From NCBI RefSeq assembly GCF_002775205.1, contig NC_036460.1, forward strand, positions 18,938,402 to 19,002,401: a stretch of 64,000 nucleotides of DNA, given 5' to 3'. This document shows positions 1-11,900 of this stretch, piece after piece. Each line of letters opens with the position of its first letter. Within the stretch, counting starts at the first letter, position 1. The translations under genes and the position numbers were made by a program. Source of the DNA: Xiphophorus maculatus. Taxonomy: Eukaryota > Chordata > Actinopteri > Cyprinodontiformes > Poeciliidae. Under the pieces are notes generated by a model that worked only from the letters and a program-made list of their open reading frames with translations, was not told the DNA's origin and ran no database searches.

Positions 1-289
1 ATTTGTTTCCAATGCTTTTTTTCAGTAAAGTGTGTTTGCTCAAACACACTTGTGTGTTTGAGAGCTCACAGCTCAGAGCTCACACCTGCTGAGACCATTA
101 TTTGCCATAGCAACGGAACTCAAGAGGCTATTGGCTGCTGGTTAGGACTACGAATACGCATCGTTGTAGTTCTATCTATCCTCAGTTGAAACAGATCAGG
201 ACTGAGAACTGGCCTTTACAACTACTTGCTGCTTTGGGCTGTATATAACTGATTTAACTCAGTAACTGTTACACATGGGATTAGTTTTA

Positions 290-1745
290 CACTTTAAAAT
301 TAAGCATATTGAAAATTTCACAATAAAAGCCCTGAATATTTTTACATGACGTAATTGCTCTTTTTTGGCTTTATTTGACTTTTTCATCCAAAGCACTGTT
401 ACACATGGTATTAGTTTGGCCCTTTAAAATGAAGCTTAACAAAAATTTCAAAATAAAAGCCTTGAATATTTTTACATCAGCTACTTGTGTTTTGAGCATT
501 ATATAACTATTTTAACCGAAGGACTATTACGCATGGGATTAGTTTGGCCCTTTGAAATGAAGCATCCTGCAAATTTCAAAATAAAAGCCTTGAATATTTT
601 TACATGACGTAATTGCTCTTTTTGGCTTTATTTGACTTTTTCATCCAAAGCACTGTTACACATGGTATTAGTTTGGCCCTTTGAAATGAATATTAACAAA
701 AATTTCAAAATTAAAGCCTTGAATATTTTTACATCATGTAATTGCTCTTTTTGGCTTTATTTGACTTTTTCATCCAAAGCACTGTTACACGTGGTATTAG
801 TTTGGCCCTTTGAAATGAAGCTTAACAAAAGTTTCAAAATAAAAGCCTTGAATATTTTTACATGACGTAATTGCTCTTTTTGGCTTTATTTGACTTTTTC
901 ATCCAAAGCACTCTTACACGTGGTATTAGTTCAGAACTTTAAAATGAAGCATACTGAAAATTTCAAAATAAAAGCCTTGAATATTTTACATGAAGTAATT
1001 GCTCTTTTTGGCCGTATATGACTTTTTCATCCAAAGCAATGTTACACATGGGATTAGTTCGGAACTTTAAAATGGAGCATAATAATAATTTCAAAATAAA
1101 AGCCTTGAATATTTTTACATCAGGTAATTGCTGTTTTTGGCTTTATTTGACGTTTTCATCCAAAGCACTGTTACACATGGGATTACTTTGGAACTTTGAA
1201 ATGAAGCATACTGAAAATTTCAAAATAAAAGCCTTGAATATTTTTACATCAGGTAATTGCTGTTTTTGGCTTTATATGACTTTTTCATCCAAAGCACTGT
1301 TACACATGGGATTAGTTTGGAACTTTAAAATGGAGCATAATAATAATTTCAAAATAAAAGCCTTGAATATTTTTACATCAGGTAATTGCTCTTTTTGGCT
1401 TTATTTGACTTTTTCATCCAAAGCACTGTTACACGTGGTATTAGTTTGGCCCTTTGAAATGAAGCATTCTGAAAATTTCAAAATAAAAGCCTTGAATAAT
1501 TTTACATGACGTAATTGCTCTTTTTGGCTTTATTTGACTTTTTCATCCAAAGCACTGTTACACGTGGTATTAGTTTGGCCCTTTGAAATGAAGCATACTG
1601 AAAATTTCAAAATAAAAGCCTTGAATATTTTTACATCAGCTACTTGTGTTTTGAGCATTATATAACTATTTTAACCCAAGGACTATTACGCATGGGATTA
1701 GTTTGGCCCTTTGAAATGAAGGTTAACAAAACTTCCAAAATAAAA
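290..1745. repeat. Minisatellite array, ~129-bp unit, about 11 copies
   Basis: A tandem array with a unit of about 129 bp. The marker string ATCCAAAGCA recurs at about 901, 1029, 1158, 1287, 1416 and 1545, i.e. every 128-129 bases. Each unit contains the conserved pieces TTTTTCATCCAAAGCACTG, TTACACATGGGATTAG, AAATTTCAAAATAAAAGCC and TTGAATATTTTTACAT. A divergent unit type (TACTTGTGTTTTGAGCATTA ... CTATTACGCATGGG) appears near 477-545 and again near 1638-1700, about nine units apart, so the array has higher-order structure. Because 129 is a multiple of three, a frame stays open through several units. I read that as a by-product of repetition rather than a gene. Confidence 0.93.
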
Positions 1746-1759
1746 GCCTTGACAACATT

Positions 1760-1950
1760 TTAAATCGTACCGAACGGTGCACGTCCGCCTCGCTTAACGT
1801 TCTTGCGGTTCTCCGCGTGCCACTGATCACGTCGCGGCGTCCTTTGGCGTCGACGCCGATTTGTGGCGCGACGACGCCGGGCCCATGCCCGACGGGCGCG
1901 CCTTGGCAGGCCCCGGCTAAATTTCTTCCGAAATTTTCTAGTTGTCATTG
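1760..1950. other. GC-rich, CpG-dense block with an arginine-rich frame
   Basis: Directly after the AT-rich minisatellite lies a block of about 160 bp with many CpG dinucleotides, for example GCGTCGACGCCGA and GACGGGCGCGCC. On the minus strand it holds a 62-codon open frame full of arginine (RRARRAWARRRR, NRRRRQRTPRR). I recognise no family, and arginine richness is expected from any GC-rich open frame. The right edge contains a motif (minus strand CTTGTACTTGTGACA) of the kind seen near ends of some retroelements. It could be a transposon piece or a small CpG islet. No function is assigned. Confidence 0.4.
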
Positions 1951-1975
1951 CACTGTCACAAGTACAAGCAACGAG

Positions 1976-4688
1976 ATGTAAAGGTGTGATGTGGCAAATT
2001 AAAGATAAATAATTACGTAAATGTTGATTACTGCTAAATATTTATAAAGTGCTAGCCAATAATGTTAAAGACAAGAAAAAGGGAAAATCAAACATTTTTC
2101 AGTCTCAGTGTTTGTTCTTTCTGAACTTTTCCAGATTTGGAAAATGGTTAAGTAAAATTTGAAAATACATGCTTTTTTGTCAACTTGTCAGACTTTGCCC
2201 AATGAGAGAAGGGTGAGAGATGGCAATGGATATCTGCCAGAATTTCAGGATGTGTGAAGTTTGAATGACTTTAAGAACATGCATACCCAGAAAAACACAC
2301 ATTTCTAAACTTTTCAAACACATTCAACCAGGGTCAAAGTAGTCTAAAATTGTTACAAAATAACTGGAATTAATCTTCTATAAATGTTTTCTGTTTATTT
2401 AAGTCGGAAAAAATGTGACTTGTAAAAGAACGTGAGCCTAACTTACCCTCCTTAGTTAAGATGTTCACATTCTGATCTAATTTAAGCTTCACTATGAATA
2501 TAAGTCTGAAACAAAAATAAATGATTTTAAGTTTTAAAGAAATCTGGTTCAAAAGCGTGAAATGATTTATGCTTGATTTGTAAAAGAAACACATTTACAG
2601 CCTTTCTCTGTCTCTCAAACATTCTTCCCTTTGATGGAAGCTGCAAATCAGAAGAAAAACGGGCTTATGTAACAGCAGTTGGTCGGGTAAAAAGTGCATG
2701 GAGCAAACGGATAGATGCGTAAAAGAGAGGTGAGAGTAGCAAAGTATGGGAGGTTGTCTCATAAAAATAAAGCTGTAGTGTCATAAAAAAAAAGGCACAA
2801 AAAAAAATTTTCTGTACTTCAGTCAGACCTTTAAAGGATAAAAGTATTCAGGAAAAACAATAAATATAAAAGAGCAGAAAAAAAGAGTTAGACATTGAGC
2901 ACTGAAGATGAGCCAAAAGGCCTCCAAAATAAGTCACAAATGTTAAGTTTTAAAATGAACACAAATCAATGGACCTCCAGGCTGGACTGAACAAATACTT
3001 CTCAGCTAATAGGGAAACCAAAGCCAAAGAATTATGACATGTCAAGTGAAAAGGTCTTTACATTAGACCTTTTGACTGGGAGAGAAAGATTATTGACCTC
3101 CAGCTGTAAATGAGATTCTTACTTTAAATATAAAGGTCTAATAACATTATTATGATTTTTCTGTGTTTAGAAACATTTCTCGAGTCTCCTGGCAAAGTGC
3201 TCCATTTTCTCTGCTCTTTTAAAGAGCCCACCACACTTATTGGCACCCCTAGTGAAGACATGCCCAAGAAGCTTTAGAAACAAATTTAGATTTTATTAGC
3301 AAAGATCTCACACTGAAATTTTTATCACCCTTCTACCAACTGTGGCAACTGAACAGAACTGAGTCCTTCCCTGTAACATTTCACATAGCTGGAGAACACG
3401 GAGAGGGATCTCTCCCACACAGACATGCACAGGTTTTTAAAAAGGGGTTTTAGTAGGCTGGGAGGGAAAAGGTACAGGTTGTGTCATGTGAATGGCTTGT
3501 GTTGATTTGGCCGGATCTTTTAGAACATTATCAAAGGTTTTTAGGAGATCCAATTTCTGTTTTCTATCAGAGGGCACTAGATCTCTATTTTTATTGCTGT
3601 GGTGGTTTAAAGTGCCTATGATAACATTTAGTCTTGTAAGGGTCCCAGAGATTTTGGAAGACAAACACAGCATCACAGATCATCCAAAGTTCTTTGTAGT
3701 GGCTATGTGGTTTAATATTCACCCTCTCTTTCAACCTAAACATTGGAACGCTTCTGAAACTCTTGGACTAATCTGAGCAAAGCATAAAGTTCCAGTAAAA
3801 GCCTCAATAGCAGCAACAATCAAATGCTTATGTTCATGATAGCAGTAAAGAAATTGATGTTTCCTGTCAACTCCCAAATAACTCACTGTAGATTCTGCCT
3901 GGTTCTCAATGTGAGCCCTTCCTTGTACTTGTGAAACATCACTGATGGTGTCACAAGTGCTGTTACAATTCTTCAATCAATTGCATAATTTTAAAGCTGC
4001 TCATCATCTAATATTATTTGTTAAGACACAAACAATTTCTAAGAAAATAGTCTTATATTCCTTTTCATTTTTTAGTAGATAACCATGCTTTACTGGTAAC
4101 AATTTGGGAAAATTAACAGAGTGGTAAACCATCATTATTTACTTAGTAAAGCTTTTATAAATCAATAATGCAAACTATAGTCCATCATTTTAAAGGTTTT
4201 CTACTCTGTATTAACATTTCTTCCTAATTATGTATATTCGATGTCGATCAAATTAACTACTTATTTTATTTGACTTTCTATTGTAAATGTGAAAATAATC
4301 CCATGCGAGAGTAAAACTGGACCATTTATTGAAACTTTGTCACAGATCTTAGCTGAGCGGCGACATCATCAAGTACGCTCCGCTCCAATTGCCGAACTAC
4401 AGACCTGTGTCCTTGTGCTCGGTAAGAATGGACCTTCAACTGCAGCCAAGTACACAAGAAGATATTTGCGTACTTGAATATTGAGAATCACCCATTGTCT
4501 AATGGTTGTTATAGAAACCAGTGACCCTAAAAGGCTTCATCCAGCCTTTTTTGTGACAGTTCCAGTTGCTTTAAACTTTCTAAAAAACATATATCTTACG
4601 ATTTTATTTATGTTTAGCTATCACTGTGACAGTGGGTTTGGGAAAGTTTACAGTCAAACCCAGAAATTTGAAGAAATAATTTTTTTTT
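1976..4688. other. AT-rich stretch without a recognisable exon (probable cwf19l2 intron)
   Basis: No coding exon of cwf19l2 or another gene is visible on either strand. Around 3225-3300 the text CTTATTGGCACCCCTAGTG resembles the ends of a Tc1-like family whose termini carry TTGGCACC, and 3225-3620 may be an eroded copy, but no transposase frame survives. The open frames at 3492-3776, 3731-3976 and 4289-4477 match nothing I know. Confidence 0.5.
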
Positions 4689-4689
4689 G

Positions 4690-4935
4690 TCCTCCCTCTG
4701 TGACATTAAATGACAATTAACATTTTTAGGCCAGTTAGGATTGCCAACATTATTTTTATTTGCTAAATTCCAGAAAAATGCAAGAAATTAAAAATTAATT
4801 TAAGTCAATTAAGAAACTATTTTCTGTTTACTTTTCAAAGTCAGAAGTTTACATAAATTTTGTTAACAACAGCCCTTTAAAGCACACGACATTGGCAAAA
4901 CAGTTTGGGTATTAATCCACAAGCTACAGAAACTC
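4690..4935 (+). mobile_element. Tc1/mariner (Sleeping Beauty-type) terminal fragment
   Basis: The order of motifs follows the left end of salmonid/fish Sleeping Beauty-like Tc1 elements: GGCCAGTTAGGATTGCCA near 4729, an AT-rich spacer, then GTCAGAAGTTTACATA near 4841 (the repeat bound by transposase), then TTTGGGTATTAATCCACAAG near 4903. The copy is diverged, and no transposase gene follows. It lies in the long stretch 3' of the last visible cwf19l2 exon. Confidence 0.6.
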
Positions 4936-5894
4936 TTTAAAACTATAATTCTTAAAGTAGGATTTACAAAACCTAGCTAAATTTATTTCATATGAAACTA
5001 TAAATTTATTTCATAATCTTTATTGTTTTCTGGGTTGGGAATATTCTACAGTAATGAGAGTATTTTATTTTATTTTTAAATATGACGTCTCAATAATTGT
5101 GTCGGAAACGGTCTAAGTGATGTCTGTCTAAAAAGATGTCATGCTACTGCTTCTCAATTTTTCCTTTAAAAAACACATTAAAATGAGGACACTCAACATT
5201 AGGAAGGCCCTGGTGAAAAATAAAGGGCATTTGCTGATCATTAGGGGTTCACTGAAGTGCTCAATAAAAGCAGTTTCAACCCAGACAGAAAAACAAGAGA
5301 CCAAACTCACTTCAAACGGACTCCCTTTTAGAAGCAGACAGACATTAGAGTGGAGAGTTTAGTTATGTTTGAAGCAAAACCTGTGTGTCAGGCTCATATC
5401 TTAACAGCATGCTGAATGTGATTGATGTGGCAGTTTGTAGCTCTCTTTGGATCTGAGGTTTAAAACAAATATAGGTTTAAGGCTTTCAGATTCGCATTCA
5501 GACTTTTAGCGGTAGTAAAAGATAAATCTGTGAGTGATGAGAAAGCTTATTTGTTGCCTGTGTGCCTGTCTACGTGGTTGGATAGGAGTCGGTTTTTCGA
5601 AGTGTCTGCACATACGTGAGTGTTAGCTGATAACTGCACTCTGCTGGAAACAGAGTATCGTTATCAGCACAAGAAGCAAAAGCTCTCAGGAACAGCTTGC
5701 ATTCAGAAATAATAAGAAAGAATAGAACACGTTTAAAAGAAATATGTCCTGTCTTTTATTTTACCCTTTTCGCGCATTCAGTCATTGTCTCTATCGGTGG
5801 AAAGTTTTGCTTATCATGTTTTCTAATTCACAGCAGACCCATAAACACTGCAGCCGAAGTGAGTAAAAGGAGTCGCTAAGGGAGATTTACCAAC

Positions 5895-5996
5895 CTGCTT
5901 CGACTTAGCTGCTTCATGTTCCTTCTTTCTGACAGCATTAATCTCCTTTGCTTTTTGAGCTGCTTCCAGCTGTGACTTCAGCTTCTCAACCATAGC
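5895..5996 (-). CDS. cwf19l2: cwf19l2 exon 11 (last visible exon)
   Basis: 34 codons, [20 protein letters not shown] onward, ending KSKQ before GTTGGT. This is the coiled-coil end just before the conserved C-terminal half. No following exon is found in the 5.9 kb to the left edge, so the next intron is at least that long. Confidence 0.92.
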
Positions 5997-8900
5997 CTGA
6001 AAACACACAAATCAAACATAACAATGTGACCGCATACCAAATAGTGAGCAAGTCACTGTATCATGGAGTGAACTACTATAGGGCTGCGGTGGCATCAGTC
6101 CAGTCCAGCCCTCTTCATATTGGACTAGAACCACATTGTGACATCAAAAGCAACACAGAACAACACATGTGACGGGTCGTATCAGAATCCCAACTGTTTG
6201 AGCATCCATAAAATATCCTTGAAGCTTTTGGCATTGCAACAATTACATTCCGGCTCGCGCATTGGGTCTAACAGGCAACTGTAACAAACAATCCACAAAC
6301 TCAAGGAAAAGAGAAAAATAAATCCTAAAGGCGCAAAGTTTGGGCCTCTGAGGCAGACATAGCACAAAGATCTGCTGCAATCCCCAAACATAACAGATCC
6401 CATCTGCACACATCTCCAAATTATACATATAGGCTGATTGCTGGGAGACCAAGGGAAGCTTTATTTAGACTGCCGTTCTTCTATTTGCTACTCTGTCCAA
6501 AACAGAGTGTTGAGGAAGGCTGCAGGTGAAGAGAATGAAACTCTGATAAGGTGTAGAAAATAACTTTATGATACTTGCTGCTCAACCCAGTCCTTGAAGC
6601 CAACACGTGACAAGCTGGCTCAGTGATAATAGTTTGGAATATGGCATGTCATACCAAGCACACATGTCTTCAAACGGTCATGGGAATCCTGGACATGGTA
6701 CGGTTGGTCCTCCCTCAATGTGAAGGCTGACTGAACAGGGTCACCTGAAGACCACTGTTGTGCTCCTTGAACCGTTTGTTTAACAAGAAGCAACAGTGAT
6801 GCTAGAAATAAAGAGGGGCAATTAGATGTGCACCAATAAATCAGCCAGCTGACAAATCGTCTCCAGTTTCCTTAATTTCGGAGATAAGTGATTGGTCAAT
6901 ACTTCCTATTCCACTAATCTTATCTACCTCAGTAAAGGTCTAAAACTCAACCACTGTACTCTTCTGCTGTTAAGCGAGAGAGATATGACTGATACATCCA
7001 CCCACTAGGTAATGTCTGCCCATTCTCTGCTAACCACAGTCACCCCAATGTGGCCAATCAGTGATTTTCTTGCTTTATTTAGCAACATTTCAGAGAAAAA
7101 AATAAGAATGCCAGGTTTTTTAAAGATCGGTAATCAGCGATCAGCCAGAGAACTGCAATCAGTGCATCTCTAATTATCAGACTAAAAGAGGCGACTACCA
7201 TCAGTGGATGTAGGATCCAAAATTTCTCAACAGAACAGTAAGAATTCCCCATAGAGCATTCTCAGACCAGGTTTTTGCCTACAAGGATAAAAAGTTTTTC
7301 ATATACTTTGGTGCACTCTAAAAAAAAAAACAGCTAACCTTCCAGGACTTGTACAGATCTAAGGTCAGGAAAAGGTCAGCAAACATCTCTGCAGACCACA
7401 CACATCCTGGACACAATCTGTTTAGACCTTTACCCGCTACAGAGAACAATTTGCTTAAACCAGCTGCTATAGAGACAATTTCTTTCCCCAGACTGTCTCT
7501 GTGATGAACAGCCAGCAGTCGTCTCTTAAACAAAATAGGTGTATTTACACTGTCACATTTGCACATTTTCCCATTTTTTATTTCTAAAAAATAGATATCT
7601 TTACATACTGTTCTTTATTTTATTTATTTGTAGCTTATATATTTATGCTTTATGTCTGCACTTTGAAAATCAAAGTGAAATCCCTTGTTTATGCTCGCAA
7701 TCTTATCCAAAAAAACTTTGTCTGATTCTTTTTAACTAGGAGAGAAAACAAATTGAGAATACAGATAAAATAGAGAGATTATGAACACTTGAAACAACTG
7801 TGGCACAGCTTGTTCTCCATTAAAGCTCTTCTAGTGTTGCAGTGACCAACATCAATAAAACATTTTAAAACTCACCGTATTTCCCATGATCTCTGCCTTT
7901 ATCAGCTTTGACCCCAGTTTGTTCATCTCTTCCTCTGACAGCAGTGGAATCTCTTCTTCTGCCTCCTCCTCACTATCATTCTCAGTCCTATGGAAACCGA
8001 TTGAAAAGGAGGTCAAAGGGCACAAAGAGATAAAAAATAACATTGGATTACACATCTGCCTTGCTGACTCAGAAACATCCCCCCCCCCCCTCCCCCGCCC
8101 AATAGTCTTCCATTCTCAAAATTGTTTTTGTGAACTTTTTAATTTAACAGTTTAGTTGTTTGCTTCTTCTCCCACTGTATATCTGATCTGATCCATTTGA
8201 GTTGTCGGGCCCCTCCAGCGATAATAAGAGCCTTGCCTGGGAAGCGTCGTTCTACGCTATTACACCCCTCACAGGATCATTTCCGTCTGCTCCCACCATA
8301 TAGGCTCATTTCATGCTGCAGGGGGTTCTGACTGCCCGTTTACCAAAACAACTTAGTCTAATGAGGCGAAACGTAGAAGGTTTTACAAAGCAGTGACACT
8401 CCGACATCTGGCCCACATGTAAGACCAGAACACCATGAAAACCTGAATCATTACTTTTTATTTTTAGGTTGTGTGTTTTTTGCTTTGAAATGTTATTTTC
8501 ATTCTTATTGTTACCTTTAAAAGGTCTGTAAGCCAGCACTGCGATCATCTAAGAAAGCTGAAATCTGTGAGCAGCAGAGCATTTTTGCGTTTGGGGAGTC
8601 AATGACCATTTACTTTTGCAAAAGAACTCAATGAAATAGATGAGTTTACCATGAAAAGTCACTAAATTGGTACATAAGAATAAATAGGTGTGTGATTACG
8701 ATCTCAGCTCATGCCATGAATCTGGCCTTTAAGGAAAAGAGTCAAAAAAGCTGTTCTTGAAAGAGAGACAGTAAATTTGTGGAAGAACTCACTTCGGTCA
8801 GATCAGAGCTAAACTGACTTTGTTAGACCCATGCAAAATGCCACCTAAAACACTATCCCCATGCTGAAACATGGTGGTGGCAGCACCATGGTGTGGGGAT

Positions 8901-11900
8901 GCATTTCTTCAGCAGGAATATGGAAGATGTTCAGAGTTAATGGGAAGACAGATGGATGAAAGAAAACTTATTAGAGCTGCATAAGTCTTGTGTCTGGGAG
9001 TTCAACTTTGAACAGGACATAAACATCTGGCCATGGAGGCAATAGATGAGTTCAAAGGAGATTCATTTTCCTCCTTTAAATCAGGAGGGAAGAATTGTTT
9101 TCTGCAGCTTTCGATCCAAGAATCTCACTAAGGAGCTGTTCTCTTTATCACTGATGAGAGAGTGAAGCCTGAGATTAAATATTAAATTATGGAAAACTTC
9201 TAAGTGTTAAATATTGAGCTCTCTTTTGAAGCAAAGTTTAAAAGTTTTTGTTATTTTTACTATATTTCCTTCGATTTCCTCTAGAGCACATTGGATTATA
9301 TGTATGAATGATGCCAACTAAGTGTTGCCTATTGAAGTGTTAGAATGACCCAGCTGCAGTCCTGACCAAAATCCACTTAAATATCTGTGGCAGGACTTAG
9401 AAATCAATATTAAATTGCTCTCCATCCAATCTGGCTGAGCTTTAGTTATTTTGCAAAAACAAATTAGTAAAGATTTCAGTTCAACAAGCAGAAAACCTCA
9501 GACCTTGCTGAGGAAGCAACATGAAGAGTGTCTCCGGTCCCTTCTGGCTGGGTTTTGTTTTCTTGAGGAGTTTCAGTCCTGTCGGATTCCTGGCCAGATG
9601 TGCCGCGTTCTTTCCAGGCTTGGATACTACTCTGCTTCTGGGGAGAGTCTTCATCATCAGCGCTCGGTTTCAGAAAGCCGACGGATGGACGAGTTGGAGG
9701 AGGACGCTGATAAGCTGCAGAAAAGTATAAAAGAGGTTGATCTCACAGACAAAGACACATGGTATGATTAAACTGGAATAAAAAGTTTTCCTCTTTATTT
9801 ATAGCATCCCTGTTGCATCTTGTTAAAACATTTCAGATGCAATAACTTTATTCAACTTAAATGAATCAATTTTTACAGGATTCTATCAGACACCTGAAAA
9901 AAAACAACCTCACCTTCAACACTATCATCATCCTCTGATGGCTTGAGGAAACGACCTTTTAGTGAACCAAGAGAGGAAGAGCGCTGATTCCAACTCTCTC
10001 CAGATGATGATGAAGATGCTCGTGTGCCGAAGTCTTTTTCTTTATCTCTATGCCTATCCCTTTCTCGCTCTCTGTCCCCATTTTTGTCTTTTTCGTCATC
10101 TCTGCCTCTGTCTCGTCGACTCCCTCTTTCCCTCTCTCCGTCTCGGCCTCTGTCATCCTCTCTTCCTCGATCCCTCTCCTTCGAATCTCCCCTCCTGTAA
10201 CTCGCTTTTTCCCGGGGTGACAGGTCTCTTTCACTTTTTCTCCACCGATCTCGATCTTGCCTATCATCCTCTCTTGCTCTCCACCTCTCCCTGTCATCCT
10301 CCTCTCCTCTCCTCCATCCTTCTCTCGCTGAACGCTCTCTGTTGCCTCTACTCTCACCATGAACAGCTTTCTCAGCGCCGGCGAGTCTCTTCTGAAATTC
10401 CTCCATTGACTGATAAAGAAGAAACACAATAAAGACTTTAAATATTTTTGGAGGACATCAAAAAGCTCTTCATACAATGTTCAAATCTTTCACCTCAGCT
10501 ATAAAACCATCTGCAGATTGAATGCAGATTTGCTCCTGGTAGGCTGATTTTTAGTTCGCTTTAAAACTTTATACTTTCCAAAGTGCCGACTAATTTGCGC
10601 CTGTGAATGTGCGAGAGTGTGCAGAAGTCGATCCTCACCCCGTATCTCTGAGCTACAATATCGCTGAGGCTACGCTGCTCCCGCTCTGCTTGCTCCTTCA
10701 TCCTCTGGTAGCTCTTCCTCAGCCAGCTCAGGCCGCCATCATTCACTACAGGGCCTGCTGGAATAAACAGAGCAGAAACATGAATATTCACAAGAACGCA
10801 AATAAAACCGTTTTCATACCTGCTATTATTCGTGTGATATTATTTTTTTTCCATTTCCCACCATACCACACTAAGGCCACTTGATTTCATGTAAAATAGA
10901 TCCAAAGGAGGTTAATTAGATGCCACTTCAGGAGAGGATGTATCAGCTATTCCACCAATGTAGCACCTTAAAATGGATTAAAGGAGATTATGTATGGAGC
11001 AATCCAAAATAATCCTGAAAATTGAATGACCTCATATTCTGTAGTTTCAGAAATTTAGGTCGCATACCCATATTTGTGTATTTATAAATATGGGGAGAGA
11101 ACAGAAGTGTTTTCTGCGTTATGGTAAAGAGTGAAGTAAGGAAAATATTGGCTGCTCTGGCTCACGTGTGCTGACAAACATTTCAAGTAAAAACCAACTA
11201 AAATCAGGCAAAATTTAGAACTCCCTGGGATTGGGCTGTGGGAAAAGGTATATAGCTAAACATTTTATCTTTATATCTTAAAGAAGCAATGTTATAGTTG
11301 TCTGGTTTTATCTGATTTATGAAAATACAACATAGTAAACATTGTGACAGTGTGTTAAAAATATAAAAAATATATTTCATATAAAACTAAAATTCACACG
11401 CAATAAATAAAAGACAAGAGATTCTAAATAAACTCTTTTTGTGAATTTTATAAAATTAGGATAAATATATCTTGAGAATGAAAAAGCGAGGAGAATATAT
11501 AAAATGCACAACATGACATTTTTATGGACAAATCTGATTTGAAAATGTACAAGTATTTCGAAAAGTGAAAACTTCATTTTTGAATAAAGATTAAACAAGT
11601 TCAAAACTGAGAAGATGATTCTAAAACAGCAGGGTTACTGGAAAACTGAAAAGAGGGATGGAAAAGAAAACAAGAGGTGATTACAGGGGATTAAATAAAT
11701 GTGTCTCATCGTTTTTGTGCAATGCCCTGTGAACCAGAACAAAGACCAGAAGCAAAAATAAAACCGTATTTTTTTCTTACGTATAATTTTTGAGAATAAT
11801 GAGTGTAAAAGAACACTAAAACAAAATGAGCATACTCTGCTACCTTTCTTTGCTGCAGAATGAGCAACGGCCTCTGGAGGCAAACCAGTCCCTCCATCTT

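Noticed and set aside
632..1509. Open frames of 77 and 163 codons with repeating protein text
   Set aside because: They follow from a tandem repeat whose period is a multiple of three. There are no splice or start signals, and no known family.
4289..4477. 62-codon plus frame with locally mixed composition
   Set aside because: No family match, no flanking splice logic with neighbouring genes, and not conserved in any way I can see.
9451..9771. 106-codon plus-strand frame
   Set aside because: It is the antisense shadow of cwf19l2 exon 9 plus the end of the Tc1 fossil. The minus strand explains it with correct splice phases.
9959..10477. Long alternative frames on both strands over the Arg/Glu-rich region
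   Set aside because: Shadows of cwf19l2 exon 8, whose dipeptide composition leaves other frames open.
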